This document shows, in pieces, positions 11,784 to 23,515 of a stretch of DNA of 64,000 bases. The translations under genes and the position numbers were made by a program. Each line of letters begins with the position of its first letter. Position 1 is the stretch's first letter. The stretch is from positions 18,660,927 through 18,724,926 of the forward strand of contig NC_064034.1 in the NCBI RefSeq assembly GCF_932526225.1, in the 5' to 3' direction. The DNA is from Nematostella vectensis (Eukaryota; Cnidaria; Anthozoa; Actiniaria; Edwardsiidae). The notes beneath the pieces are model-generated. The model was not told the DNA's origin and ran no database searches. It worked only from the letters and a program-made list of their open reading frames with translations.

Positions 11784-12567
11784 AATGACCTGAAGGTTTG
11801 TACAATAGTAAATTGTATTATTTTATCGCTAAAGTTTGTATTATGATTTATATTTTTGAAGGTCCTCTCACGAGACTCGATCAATTCATAGTGCAGACAT
11901 TACCATTTTTGATAATATCGATTTACCTACTTATTATGCATTTATTCAAAAAGGCCGCGGGGAGTTTGAAACTTGAATTTGTTTTGTTAGCGAGACGTCG
12001 CATCGCAAAAAGTGATCAAAACAGCAAAATATCCTGCTCTATACCAAGTTTGATATTAGATTTATGAGTTCCTGTATTCGAAAGTAAAATATCGTTTGGG
12101 AAACCTTTTCAAATTGAGCGCTTTTATTTTAGACTGCCGTAAAATCGGCAGTCTATTTTCGTAATGTTTACGTTTACAAAAAGAGGAATATTGAAATTCA
12201 ATAAGCAGTAAAGTTATCGGAGATTCGTTGGGTCAGGGTTTTCCGTAATTGCTGAACTTGCAGCCAAAAGTTTGATTCCCGTTGTTAGAGTATACTTGAA
12301 CACTGCTTTCTCCTGCAGTGGGGTCTATATTGAGGCTTCTGGGTAGTGTTTGTGGATGCATAATGAGGTGCGGACATGTTTTGGTGCTCTGTGCTCTTTT
12401 GGCCCAAAAACAATATTCAAGTAGCTCCCAAGAAATATCTTCTGGGTTATCTTAAGCAAACACTGGTGGGAGTTTCGCCAACAGTTGATAGGTTGGAGTG
12501 GAGAAACCAACTTTTTAAATTTGCTTAAAATCCAAGTTAGATCTCGTTAATTAATACAAGAAGACAA
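11784..12567. other. Spacer between satellite and LINE
   Basis: No gene is recognised. A perfect 9-bp hairpin, AGACTGCCG/CGGCAGTCT with a 6-base loop, lies near 12132-12155. The stretch nearest the LINE may be its degraded 5' region. Confidence 0.4.
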
Positions 12568-15400
12568 TTGTTCTCCTCGTCATTTACAATTCAGAACAAA
12601 GGCAGTCTCCTTGAAGCTACTGAAGCGAATTATTCACTCGCGATTCAAACTCGCCTTATTCAAGCTTCTATATCATCAAATGGCATTGAATATCCGTACT
12701 CTCATCTTGCACTACGTCGAATTGTGGCCTGTTTGGCGCTGTTCCGTCGCTATTCTCAATCACATTTCGGAGTCTCAGCTGTGACAAGTGACAAGTCTGT
12801 CACTTTTGTCACGCAAGCATTATGTACACAGGAAGCCCAAGCGCTCGAAGGCACCATGTCAATACTATCCCAACTCGATCGCCACTCGTCAGATTCTAAT
12901 ACTGGGCGGAGATATCTATCTTAACCCTGGACCAGCTACAAAAGTAAATGACAAAAAGAAACCAAAACATTCTAACACAAAGACCTCGTCTGACAGAGTG
13001 TGCTACACATGTGACAAGACCGTGAGACAAAATCATAAACGCTTTATTTGCGAGTTGTGTAAAGGATTGACGCATGCACTCTGTGCAGTCTCCGTTATCA
13101 TTTCTAAATCCATTCGCGCACGGGATCCCCGCTCTTGGACCTGCCCGAGGTGCATACTATCGGAGCTTCCCTTAAACGGGCAAAATAATCTCGACATTTC
13201 ATCTTTGCCCAATAAGGAGCCGGACGTGGAGTTGCTCATGGACCCCCTATAAGAACTGACGGCGGCTAGAAGATCACACCCTAGTCAAGTTTTTGTCGCC
13301 CATCTAAATATCAATAGTCTACAAAATAAATTCTACGAAGTATTGCTAATGAATGGGAAATTGCGGGTGGGGGTCTTAGTCATTACCGAAACAAAACTCG
13401 ACAGTTCATATCCGGACGCTCAATTCAAGATACCAGGTTATCGTATTTATCGCCAAGATAGAGTAAAAGGGGGAGGGGGTATCTTAACTTATGTACACTC
13501 CTCATTACCATCGAAGAAAATAAAGCCGAGCAGAAACTATAAAACGATTGAAGTCCTACCTCTGGAAGTCAACTTTAGCGGAAAACGTGTCATGGTGTTA
13601 GGAATATACAGCCCCCCCCCCCCCCCCCCCCCCCGGAAAGAAGGGGCTGAATATTACGGAGGAGCTAAATCATGTCACTTCGTGGGCTATGGCTCATTGT
13701 CCAACTCTGGCGCTTCTAGGAGATCTAAATCTGGACAGACTCAAACCACGAGAAAGGGAAGGCAAAATCTTAATAGACTTAGAAGAAATCAATCAACTTA
13801 CGTGCCTAATCATCGAGCCAACGCGAGTAACCCCAACGTCTAAGACGTTGATTGACGTAATTTTAACAAATGAAAAGGACATGTTCAGGCTTCACAGAAT
13901 GGTATACGCTTTTGTGTGTCAGTAAGTTAAACAACATGAATCAAAAGTAATTAAGTTCAGGAGTTATAAGAACCTAGACATAAGTGAGCTTTAAAAAGAC
14001 ATTGAAGAAATTGATTTTCCATTGACGCACACTGGAACGGTCGACCAGTTATACACAGACTGGAAGGAAAGGGTCACCTCTGTATTGGAATCTAAACTAC
14101 CTACCAAGAAAATGAGGGTCAGAAAGAAAGACGTACCATATATGACTCAAGAGTGGAAGGCGGCAATCCAGAATAAACGAATGTATGCAAGAAAGTTTGG
14201 GAAAGAAAAGGGCGAGGTTGATTGAGAACTAATGAAGAAATGGAGAAATGAGGCCACACGCTTGAGGCGAAAAGCTATTAAAGAGTATTGGAAACAAGTC
14301 TCGCAGGACTTAAATAATAATCCACGAAAGTTTTTCAATACTTTTAAACCTTTCCTTAGCTCAAAGACTGAGGATGAAACGAGCATCTCCCTAAATATTG
14401 ATGGCGAAATCTCTCAGGACCAACATGTTGTTGCGGGAGAGTTTACGAAATACTTCTCAACAGTGGCGAACGAAATAGGTGTAAACAACACACTAGTGTG
14501 GACATGATATCATCCAAACGACCCGCGCGTAACTCGTTCGACTGAAAATACGAACAGTGAAGTTAGGGAGGCCTTGGAGAGCATTAATCCACTTAAAGCC
14601 ACAGGGTACGACGACATTCCCCCAAGATTCCTAAAACTCGTTGCTAATGAGATATCGCCCTCCTTAACACGTATCTTCAATAGAGTGATTAGCGACAGCG
14701 TTTGGCCTAGTGACTGGAAAAAGGGCGAGTGGGTATACCGATATTAAAGAAAGAAGATCCCCAGGATAAAGTTAATTATAGACCGGTTACTATTCTAACA
14801 ATTGTGGACAAAATCTTTGAACAAATTATTGGGAAACAGCTGGGAGCCAAGTTTGAAAACATTTTCGACCCATTTATGTCTGCTTACAGGAAACTTTATA
14901 GTTGAGAAACAACCCTCATACGTCTTGTTGAGGACTGGAGAAAAGCAAGGGACAACGGTCACACGACAGCTATTCTCAGTACGGACATGAGCAAAGCGTT
15001 TGATTCGTTACATCCTACGCTGATAATCGCCAAGCTAGAAGCTTATGGATTGAGCGAGCAAGCCCTCGGACTGATGAGATCGTATTTCACTGAACGTAAA
15101 AACAGGACAAAAATAGGCAACGTTACCAGTGGATGGGAGGGGGTAACGAGGGGCTTCCCTCAGATATCGTCGCTCGGTCCTTTACTTTGAAACATCTACC
15201 AAAATGACCTATTTTTTTATAACTAGGGAAAGTCAGGTCTGTTTATGCAGATGATCATCAGCTATTACTACAATCACCACAAGCCTGGTAAAGCTCTGGA
15301 AGCATTAAAAGTTGATGGCGAGAGAACCTCTCATTGGTACAAGGACAATTTCCTAGCCAGAAATCCCAAGAAAAACCAAACTATGATAATTTAACAGCTC
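12568..15400 (+). pseudogene. Decayed CR1/L2-like non-LTR retrotransposon (LINE)
   Basis: Pieces of both LINE proteins occur in order but in several frames. ORF1-like: a frame from 12788 to 13252 with a PHD-type zinc finger (CYTCDKT...CELCKGLTHALC...WTCPRC). Endonuclease: from about 13293, with AHLNINSLQNK, VITETKLDS, GGGGILTYV and, after a frame change, LLGDLNLD and TLIDVILTN, the usual apurinic-endonuclease landmarks. Reverse transcriptase: KVNYRPVTIL and STDMSKAFDSLHP (about 14770-15020), GFPQISSLGPLL and SVYADDHQLLL (about 15150-15270), then HWYKDNFLARNPKKNQTM. Stops and frameshifts interrupt it: a 23-base C run at 13612-13634 sits inside the endonuclease, and stops occur near 14000, 14224, 14507 and 15189. 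The element therefore cannot encode active proteins. The LINE call is firm; the clade is a judgement from motif style. Confidence 0.88.
12923..12934 (+). other. 2A-like NPGP motif at the start of the LINE ORF1
   Basis: The frame upstream of the PHD finger reads ILILGGDIYLNPGP, and the NPGP codons are at 12923-12934. Ribosome-skipping 2A peptides end with NPGP after an acidic GD-containing stretch, and 2A-like sequences are known at the N-terminus of ORF1 in some CR1-type retrotransposons. Here the usual Glu before the last x-NPGP is Tyr, so activity is uncertain. The identification rests on motif and position together. Confidence 0.5.
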
Positions 15401-15532
15401 CCAATCCCAGATTGATGAAAACATTATGCAGACTTGTCCTGGTACAAGTTTTTTGACATTGATGTAAATGACACGGTATTCTGTTGTATCTTAATTGGCT
15501 GTTCTTGCTAGTAATTACTAGTAATTACTAGT

Positions 15533-15558
15533 AATCAATCTGCTAAAGCAGATTGATT
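15533..15558. repeat. Perfect 12-bp-arm palindrome
   Basis: AATCAATCTGCT, a 2-base spacer (AA), then AGCAGATTGATT. It directly follows three tandem copies of TAGTAATTAC. It could mark the 3' end of the LINE or a protein-binding site; nothing else distinguishes these. Confidence 0.6.
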
Positions 15559-15674
15559 TTTTTCCGAACATGAACACGGCGAAGACTACTGGCTTCCGTG
15601 GGCTACATGAGTGCGATCATTGACGTGCCAGACTATTTATAAATTATGCTTCGTATTTAAACACGAACGCGCGG

Positions 15675-15779
15675 TATAAAAGGGATCGCTCCGCCCCCTT
15701 TTATGCATACTAATCAGTATCCAACATGGCGGCTGGTAGCGTTATCAAAGGGGGGCATCAAAGCTCGAATAAAGCATAA
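15675..15779 (+). promoter_or_regulatory. Candidate TATA promoter with a 17-codon frame (weak)
   Basis: TATAAAAGGG (15675-15684) faces CCCTTTTAT (15696-15704), an inverted pair that puts a TATA-like word on both strands. A 17-codon frame starting ATGGCGGCTGG runs from 15726 to 15779 just downstream on the plus strand. No family match and no splice signal are evident. It may be a real promoter of an unidentified transcript or chance. Confidence 0.2.
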
Positions 15780-16977
15780 TATAAACAACTTTTTATTAGT
15801 CAATGATAGTAGCACGTGGTAACTATTTGGGGAAACAACAAACGCAAGCTCCTTTGACCTCTCTGGGGCGAGTGTTTTCGCCGTAACTTGTTGTTAATTT
15901 TTGCTCCTGTCGTGCTATACAGTGGGTGGCTCTTGCTAAACATTCGAGTTTGAATAGTACGCCAAGGGATATAGCCAGCATTAGCTGACAGACATTAGGT
16001 TCTAGGATGTCATTGTTTGGGTGTCAGGGCATTAGCTTTTGTGGTGTACATCTTATGTTTAGCTGAAGTGGCAGGATACTGATTCCTTTAATGTATTTCA
16101 TAATGAAAATGGGTTATATTTCTTAGGTGAAATAAGGGCATATGAAGCACAATACTAATTGCACACTACATAGTTTTACCTAGCACTATTGATAGCATTG
16201 GTAATCCTGTGGTGCGTGAATGGACGAGGTGCACTGGGTCGGCCCTGGGCATTGCACGTCGACACTTTCGCGCGTTCGATGACTTTTGACCAGATTCGGT
16301 GAAGTGTAAATATTTCTTGGAAAATTTTTAGTGTTTATGACACTGAAAAAAAGTTGGTAGAAAGAAAGTTGGTAGAGCTCCGTACTACTTGACGGTTTGA
16401 GTGAGTCGCCATCTCCCCACGGGCACGGCCTTTTATACCGCAGGTGCGCCCTCGCACAACATCGATGTTTCATACCGCAGGTCCATCTTTAAAGTGCATC
16501 TGAAGGAATAAAAGCAATATCCTCCAAAACGGTTCATCCATCGATATCTAATATCTTCTATGATAGAAAAATCTTTATTACTAAAAATACCCGATTTCCC
16601 ATAATCCCCGATTTTTTACAGCCTTTTGAATATACCAGTCTGTAAAACACCTATTTGCCCAGACCGTCACGGATAAAGCTCGAGTTGGCGCGAAATGATC
16701 ACCATATAAGGAGAATTGCGAGAGCTCGCGTGAATTTGCGTTAGAAAACAGTTTTGGCTACATGCGGCGTCTTTACATTGCAACTTTATTAAACGTGGAA
16801 ATACAGTGGTTTTCCTCTTGGTAGCTGGCTCAAAATGTAAATATACCCTTATACAGATATAAAACGTATATCCTGCTTGCATTTTAAAGTAGCCACTTAT
16901 TGATAATTCAAATGATTTTGCAATTTTGAAGCCATTTACTTTGCATTACTTGCCCCAACATGGTATCATTGCAGCTA

Positions 16978-17570
16978 TCATATAGTATACTAAACTAGTT
17001 GTACGAAATGCTGATTATCTCGCTAAAAGATGGGTCCTTTAGATATGATATAGCTTACATATAATTTAGATAATGTGTAACCCCCAAAACCTGGATGAAA
17101 TGCTAAAGACCCACATTTTTTTCACAAACAGTGATATAATTTGCTTTGGCATATTTGTGTAGGTAAACATCATATTTTGTTCCGTCTCACTAGATGTAGA
17201 GATGTAGTAATCGCCAAATCTTTCTTGTCATCTTTGTCCTCTCAGTGCTCTGACCAAATATCAATAACAAGCATTCAATATGCAATTTTAGACTAGTCGT
17301 AGATAAACCCGTAGATAGACCCTTTGCGTGAGAAAAACACGGCACCATTTTGGTGTGGGTAACAGCAATTTCACCTCGCACTAAATGCTTGCTATCTTGC
17401 TCAAAGTTGGGTCCTTTAGGTATTTGTATATATCACATATAATTTTAATAATACGCGATCCTCAAAACCTGGATGAAATGCTAAAGGACCCATATTTTTT
17501 CGCACAAACAGTGATCACATTTTCGTCTCGTGTAGGACATCGTATTTTGTGAGCCGTGCGCTCCTGCCTT
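16978..17570 (+). repeat. Diverged direct duplication of about 200 bp
   Basis: Two copies, about 16995-17195 and 17385-17570, share the words GGGTCCTTTAG, ACATATAATTT, CAAAACCTGGATGAAATGCT, GACCCA and CACAAACAGTGAT in the same order. Within each copy GGGTCCTTTAG and CTAAAG(G)ACCC are inverted to each other, so each unit could fold back. The copies have diverged by substitutions and small gaps. Confidence 0.7.
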
Positions 17571-17873
17571 TTAAAATGTAAATATTGCTAAACTTTTCAC
17601 TCCATGACAAAAGAATGCAAAAAGCATTTGTTATATACAGTATGTACGTGATATAGTAGCCATCTGCCTTTCCAAGTACTAGATTCCCAATCGGGATGGT
17701 TTGAGTAGTTTTCCAATCGAGATGGTTTGAGTAGTTTTGATCCTAGGAAACGCCGTGACACCTATATAATACCAGAATGTGGGGAAGTTGATTGCCCCTA
17801 CTTATGAGCCCCTGACACAAGGGAATAACAGAGAATTGCTTGGGATCAGGTGCTCATCCCTGACACCCTCATA

Positions 17874-18257
17874 GGTGTCACGGCGTTTCGTAGGATCAGG
17901 CTATTTTTAGACGCGAGGATTAGCCAATCATATGCGACCTTTGTGCTGATGTTTTGCCTGAGCTCAACTGCACGCGCAGTCTCAGACAAAAAGCTATGTT
18001 CTCTCTTCGGTACTTTCGTTGCTCTCTTCTTTAATATGAATCCAATCCTACCTATGACTTTGAATCCTAGCTTGCAATTCTTTTGGTAAACAAACAAACA
18101 CCGAGGGATGATGGATAAAAAAATATTTTTTCTAACTGCAATTTGCGCGTGCAGCCTCACGTCACTCGCGCGCGCTACCAACGTCAAGGTAGCTGATTGG
18201 CCCGTTCGTGCGCACGCGTCTAAAAATAGCTTGATCTTAGGAAAGGCTGTGACATTT
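17874..18257. mobile_element. MITE-like element with imperfect terminal inverted repeats
   Basis: The left end reads GTGTCACGGCG...GATCAGGCTATTTTTAGACGCG. The right end is its imperfect inverse (CGCGTCTAAAAATAGCTTGATC...GGCTGTGACA), giving inverted repeats of about 40 bp or more. A solo end in the right-end orientation lies just upstream (about 17737-17770). The same adjoining sequence, TTGATTGCCCCTACTTAT, follows both right ends (about 17790 and 18270), so the region has been duplicated. No transposase is visible. Open frames on both strands (79 and 170 codons) are mirror translations of the inverted repeat and are not called as genes. Confidence 0.6.
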
Positions 18258-18300
18258 ATATAATACAGTTGATTGCCCCTACTTATCAGCCCCTGTTGGG

Positions 18301-19438
18301 ATTTGTTTTCTACAAAAAAAAAAAAACGCCAAAAAATGTGATTGAAAATAAGATTCAAAAACAGCGGTCGCTCGTTTGATATGACGCTATTGTCTAGCGC
18401 GCGCGTAAAATTAACGAAACCTGAAAACTATTTTGCTTCAAAATCTTTTACATTTCAGGCGCGTCCTTGTTTAACTTCAAAAAGATGAAAAATCATACAA
18501 TTCTTAGCTCTGCCGCCATATTGTTTTGAAGATAAACATTGGATAATTTATGCTTATTTATTACACCCATTATTATTATTACATTTCTGGGTGTAGAAGG
18601 AGTCACGTGACCGGCCGATCCCAGGGCCTTTTCCCGAAGACCCAGATGACAGGAAAGGGAGAGGGCTCTTGGGACGAGGTTGGGGGGGGGGGGGGGGGGG
18701 TTCAGTCGTGCATGTTTTTGTATCGTTGTTCATTTATTTACGCTAACAGTAGTAATACATATATATTAGGAGGAAATCTGACCTGAAAGCAGACGAAATT
18801 ATTGAATCCCGTAAGGAACTATCCGCGCAAGTCCGCGCGCGAATGTTTAAATGACGTGTGTGGTGATTTAAAACGTTCTCGAATAATGAATGGTGATTTA
18901 AAACGTTCTCGATTTGGCGCGAATGTGGAGCTGTCCGCCTACCAGAGGGGTTCTGTTTATGTCTGGGGGATGACTTCAACAATCAGCAAATGTGATGAGT
19001 CAGTGTCTAAATACTAAAACCACAATTCCGAATTCCTCGAGTATGCCATAGGTACATTCAGGCGAGTAGCTAGGGGTGGGTGGGGCAGTGCCCATTTTCC
19101 TCGCCGCCAAACTAGTGTGTTTCATTATATGAAACATAGGAGGTGCCAATCCCCCACAATTACCAATCCCCATGTCAGAGATTGACAAGGAAAGCGCTCT
19201 ATTCTACCATAGTAAATAGTTCTAGGGTAAAAAGAAAGTTTGTAGGCTTCAGTCTTACAGTAAATTTGTTAAGAGCCGATGCGAGAGATTGCCTTTCTTT
19301 TTGCAAGTGTGTCCCATCCAAGATTGTTTAGCATATACTGGTTACGCTGTCAACGGATGGTTTCTTGGCCCATCACGCCGCTCGCAGCTGTATTATTTAC
19401 ACCCTGCAACTGCCATTATCCTCAACTCCTTCCCGCGG
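18301..19438. other. Intergenic region
   Basis: No gene is recognised. A 19-base G run occurs at 18682-18700. The phrase GGTGATTTAAAACGTTCTCGA is repeated in tandem at about 18863 and 18891. A sequence like a degraded foldback-family end (GCGAGTAGCTAGGGGTGGG) lies near 19062. Confidence 0.4.
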
Positions 19439-19603
19439 CAGGCGCGTACACAGGATTGGCTGAGAGGGGTGGGGGTGCGCAGTCATAGGTATTACATGGA
19501 AAAAGCATGGTATTTAAAGATTCCTTAATAAGAGATTACCCACTTTTTGGCCGCCAAGGGGGGGTGAACGCGCACCCTGCGCACCCCCCTGTGTACACGC
19601 CTG
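19439..19603. mobile_element. G/C-rich foldback element, full-length copy
   Basis: It starts CAGGCGCGTACACAGG and ends CCTGTGTACACGCCTG, near-perfect terminal inverted repeats. The interior carries GGGGGTGCGCAGTCATAGG and GCACCCTGCGCACCCCCC. The same order of words occurs at 60146-60303, including GGAAAAAGCAT and TTAATAAGA. The family is non-coding, probably a MITE, with no clear target duplication. Confidence 0.65.
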
Positions 19604-19939
19604 CGCGGATCCCAAATGGAGGAGCAGTATTCTGTCTTGGCCTTAGGATAGCTTCAGCGGCGTAGCTAGGATATTTAACAGGAGGGGTCCCAAAAAAACC
19701 CTTTCAATGCATCTGTATTTTAGATTGTCTCATACATTTACTTCGGAAGGGGGCGCGGTCTCCCTGGCTATGCCCTGAGCGTTGTAGGCTTTTTTCTCTT
19801 AAGGTTGGTGAACCAAGAGGTTTGGTCCCTTTGCCGTAATTCCACTTGAGATATTTAGTAAATATGAACACCTAAATACTTGCAACTAAGGGTCATAATC
19901 CCTATCCCATCCCATCCCTTTTACGTGTTACCTTATTAA

Positions 19940-20420
19940 GAACTTCACACTTGACTGGGTTGAAACTTTTTTTTCTAGTCACTTTTCCACTTTTCTAATG
20001 TGAAGATCATCTTTGAGTCTCCACGAGTCATCCTCAAAGTTGATAGTGGGCAACATTGCTGTGCCATCTGCAAACAGGTGGGCATTTGATGACACGTATT
20101 CCGGAAGGTCTTTAATATATATAAAACAGAGCTGGCCCTAGTACCGACCCTTGAAGGATCCCGGAGAGCACTGGGGAGTATGAGGACTCAGCTCCTTTAA
20201 CAACTACTTACTGTTTCCTGTCTTGAAAGAAAGTTGGCAACCACAGTAGGTTGTTGCCACTTACCCTGTAGTAGTAGTCAATAAGAAACTTTATCAAAGG
20301 CCTTGGAAAAGTCCATCACAATCAGGCTGGTCTGCTTCCGGGATGCAATGTTTGAGTGCAGAGCAGTTGTTAACTCGAGAAATTAAGTCTCGCAAGATAT
20401 GCCTAAATCCGTGTTGCAAA
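19940..20420 (-). pseudogene. Non-LTR reverse transcriptase fragment
   Basis: On the minus strand the conserved reverse transcriptase blocks appear in order. LIVMDFSKAFDKVSY (near 20310) is the first catalytic-Asp block. ILQGSVLGPALF then YIYIKDLPEYVSSNAHLF follow (near 20080-20160). Then ADGTAMLPT sits where the second catalytic pair should be, with the second Asp replaced by Gly. Frames change between blocks and no endonuclease is present. It is a broken fragment in the opposite orientation to the LINE at 12.6-15.4 kb, and its sequence differs enough to be another family. Confidence 0.8.
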
Positions 20421-23282
20421 TGATATAGGATGTCGTGCATGATGACTTGTAATCACATGTTCCATAAGTTCGAAGACCAATTACGACGTCATTTTATGCT
20501 CCCGTTCAATGCCGAGTGAGTCAAAGAATCTATTTCCGTCGCCCAATTCAAGCGGGTAACCAAGATATTTTCAAATAATAATTAATAACGTATCAATAAC
20601 GTCAATAACGTATCGGAATTAATTTGTATATTGTAATTTTTTAATTTTCGAATAAACCGTTGTATTTTCAATAATAAACAATAATGGTTGATTAACAATA
20701 ATGGTTGATTAACATTATACTGTAGTTTATGGCACGATCTTTACTGCCTTTTACTATACCGGGTGATTCCGCAAGCGGCATATTGGTACAATGCATGAGG
20801 CTAGCTGCTACAGGAGGCTTTTCTGGTGAGGATTAAGCCCGACGGAGGAGGACACCAGTAAAGTAGGGCAGGGTATAAATTTTCGACCAACTGCTATCCT
20901 TTAAACGTTTTTTTTTCCGATTCGCTATCTCTAAGAGTATAAAATTCGACCAATTGCTATTCCCTCGGGGGTAGGGATGTGTAGATTGTACTAGTAAATT
21001 TGGGAAAAGTTTTGAAAATATAGCCAAAAGTTGCCACAAGAAATTAAAAATGTTGCTCCCTCTCTAGAGTCGTTTGTTCTAGATAAATGCTCAAAAAATA
21101 TTTCTTTACTTGTTTAATTATTTTAATAATTTCATAAAATATTTTTCCAATCATTCAAATATGTTAAATTTATCATTAAAATATAAATACATTTGTCAAT
21201 CAATCTCTTTTAACTCAACAATAAGATAGGATACGTATTTTCTAGTAAAGTTTGATTTAGGCCGTGATAAAGTTCACAGCCTATACTGATCGATCCTGTC
21301 TCAATACACGCATTGCAACGAAAACTACCTTTCTCCGCTACGAAATGCTGTTTTGGAAACTCTATCACACGATCCGTAGCGCATGTTGCATTTGACGAGG
21401 TCTATGGACAGCTCTTTCGTTGCCTGTTTTTCCCTTCATTCACACAGATTTTAGGTTTCCTAGAGATCGATGTGCTTGTGGGTTTAAAGAGTTGCCCCAG
21501 CGTCCCTTGCAACCTCGATATAACCGCTCAGATGTCGTGGGCAGACGTAGGACGAGTAAGTACTGTCCAGGACCATTTTTAGATGAAATAACGAACTTTT
21601 TGATAGATTGGATCGATTTTATACCAGTTGCTCAAAAGTTGCCAAGGAAGGCAAAAGTTGCCCTAGTTTGCTAGTCCTTCGAAAAGTTGCTCAAAACGCC
21701 AAAAAACAATCAACATATGCCTACTCGGGGGTGTTAAACGGTTTTTCTGATTCTGCTATTTCTTAAGGTTAAAAATGCCTTCGACCACACCTAATTTGCT
21801 ATCTCTTAGGGGTAAGAATTTATGTTGTTCACACCCAAAGTGCTATCCTATAGGGTTAAATTTGATTTTGCCGAAGATCACCCCTCTGTCTGTTTTTTTA
21901 GAAGTCGGAGTATTAGGCTCGCCAAAAGCTTAACTCTCCCCCGTCCTGTAATTGGGATTTCCGGCATCGGTCACAAGGCAGGTCTAGGTCTGTATCAGTG
22001 TCAGTGAAAGCAGCATAGAATGCATTGTTTAGCAGGGAGGCCCTTTCAGTATCAGGAGAGACCAGAATATCTTTGTCTTGTCAAATAATATCCTTTCTCC
22101 ATATGATACCTGACTGCGCACCTCCCTCCCCCCGCCCCCCATCCGTCAGCAAACCCTTGGTACGCGCCTGCCTCGCAGTTCAAGGTCACAACGGCAAGAA
22201 TTCATTGCTCAAATCAGAACAGCTTAGAACCTGATAGGAAGAGGGAGGGATGAACTGCGTTGAGCGGGCCCCCACTGAGCGGTCACCCTCTTTCCAACAT
22301 TATTTTTCCGTTAAATTTCTCCAAACAGACGCACTCACCAAAGTACACAGTCGGACTACTATTTTCGTTTGTGGTCAGGATTTTTTAACCAGATTAATAT
22401 CACACTCAGGGCTGGACCAGAGTGTTCAAATCTCTGAAAATTGTATCATTTAGGGCGTGCACGTTATTGAGATAACATACTTTGTTTAGCCTGAAATTAA
22501 CGCACAGGCTTTTAGATTTTTTGCTAAAACTGATCTATGTTCCCCTATTTTTTATTTTAAAGGTGTTTCCGGGGCTTGATGGGTCAGCTTCGCTTTGTCT
22601 TCGCTCTTTTCGCTACTATTGGGAATTCTTAAAAGCTTCTAATGACAATGTAAACCAGAATCTACCGCAAAGGCGAAACATTCATCCTGCTGCTTCGCAT
22701 ACTTCCCTTAGTCAAAGAGTCGGACAAAGCTGGCGTTAAATATTCTTAATCATGAGAAGTGCGCGCGCAATGCTTAGACTCACATCAACAGAACAACACG
22801 CCTTACCCGGACTTCAACGTCTCGTTTACGCAGATTATCTGTGGTCGTGCCTCGAGGGCGGGAGCTTTTATTTGTGAACGGCTGGAAAACTCTCCAACCT
22901 TTATATATGACCGCTTTGGGTTAGGCACACGGTCTCGAGGAAGGCGGCCGCCTTCTCGAACATCAGCTAAAGCACTGAATGAGCACTTATGCGGGGGGGG
23001 GGGGGGGGTTCCCTGCGCACCCCCTACGGACCCTTTCTGCGCACCGCGCACCGGCCTACACCCAGGCTCCTCCATAAAGACATCTTGCGGTGGCAATATC
23101 CTGTCTCCGGCTTTTACCCCTACGCAACACTCCCACATCATCACCAGGACCGGAGAACAAGTGAGTCCAGCTCTGACGTAGATTTTTGTACCCTCTTGGA
23201 AAGGGGAACCAAAAGACTATCCAAGCATTGTGCATGTTTGAATAAATTGTTTTATAATTTCTTCATGAATGTGTATTTACTA
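20421..23282. other. Intergenic region with degenerate internal repeats
   Basis: No gene is recognised. Phrases such as TTCGACCAA(C/T)TGCTAT, TGCTATCTCTTA and AAAAGTTGCC recur irregularly between about 20870 and 21860, suggesting an old decayed repeat. A 16-base G run at 22993-23008 is followed by GCGCACCCCC-type sequence like the foldback family. Overlapping open frames around 22759-23312 are low-complexity and on both strands, so I do not call them. Confidence 0.4.
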
Positions 23283-23504
23283 GCCTCCTCCGCAGGCGTC
23301 TCTGAACGTTAGAAACCGAGACTCGGGATTCCTGTGGTCGACAAATTCCTTTGTTAAGGGGGGTAGGGGACAATGCCAAAAGCGTACACTGTATGTGTAC
23401 CCTTTTCACGCGTGGACCGCTCGACGCATCACCACAGGAATCCCGAGCGCCTGTGTTTCTTTTCTGCTGCTTTCTGGGCAAAGCGATGCCTGCGGAGGAG
23501 CCAA
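23283..23504. mobile_element. Mutator-like MITE with 11-bp target duplication
   Basis: The ends read GCCTCCTCCGCAGGC on the left and GCCTGCGGAGGAGCCAA on the right, inverted to each other. The inverted repeats extend inward: GGGATTCCTGTGGT near 23326 faces ACCACAGGAATCCC near 23431. Immediately outside, TGTATTTACTA occurs on both sides (23272-23282 and 23505-23515). A target duplication of 9-11 bp is typical of Mutator-like elements. The 222-bp body has no coding capacity. Confidence 0.75.
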
Positions 23505-23515
23505 TGTATTTACTA

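Larger units (their letters stand above)
15401..16977. other. Intergenic region after the LINE
   Basis: No recognised gene. Notable small items are a perfect palindrome at 15533-15558 and a TATA-bearing inverted repeat at 15675-15704, both listed separately. The minus-strand frame at 16186-16473 shows no family features. Confidence 0.4.

Noticed and set aside
12240-12300. tRNA-like B-box word (GTTTGATTCCCG)
   Set aside because: No A box, acceptor stem or cloverleaf could be formed around it.
16186-16473. 95-codon minus-strand frame
   Set aside because: No recognisable domain, signal peptide or splice context.
17846-18358. 170-codon minus-strand frame
   Set aside because: It spans an inverted-repeat MITE, and the plus strand gives a mirror-like frame; no domain is seen.
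22759-23312. Overlapping 107-140 codon frames
   Set aside because: Both strands are open through a G-run-containing repeat; composition is proline- and glycine-rich with no domain.
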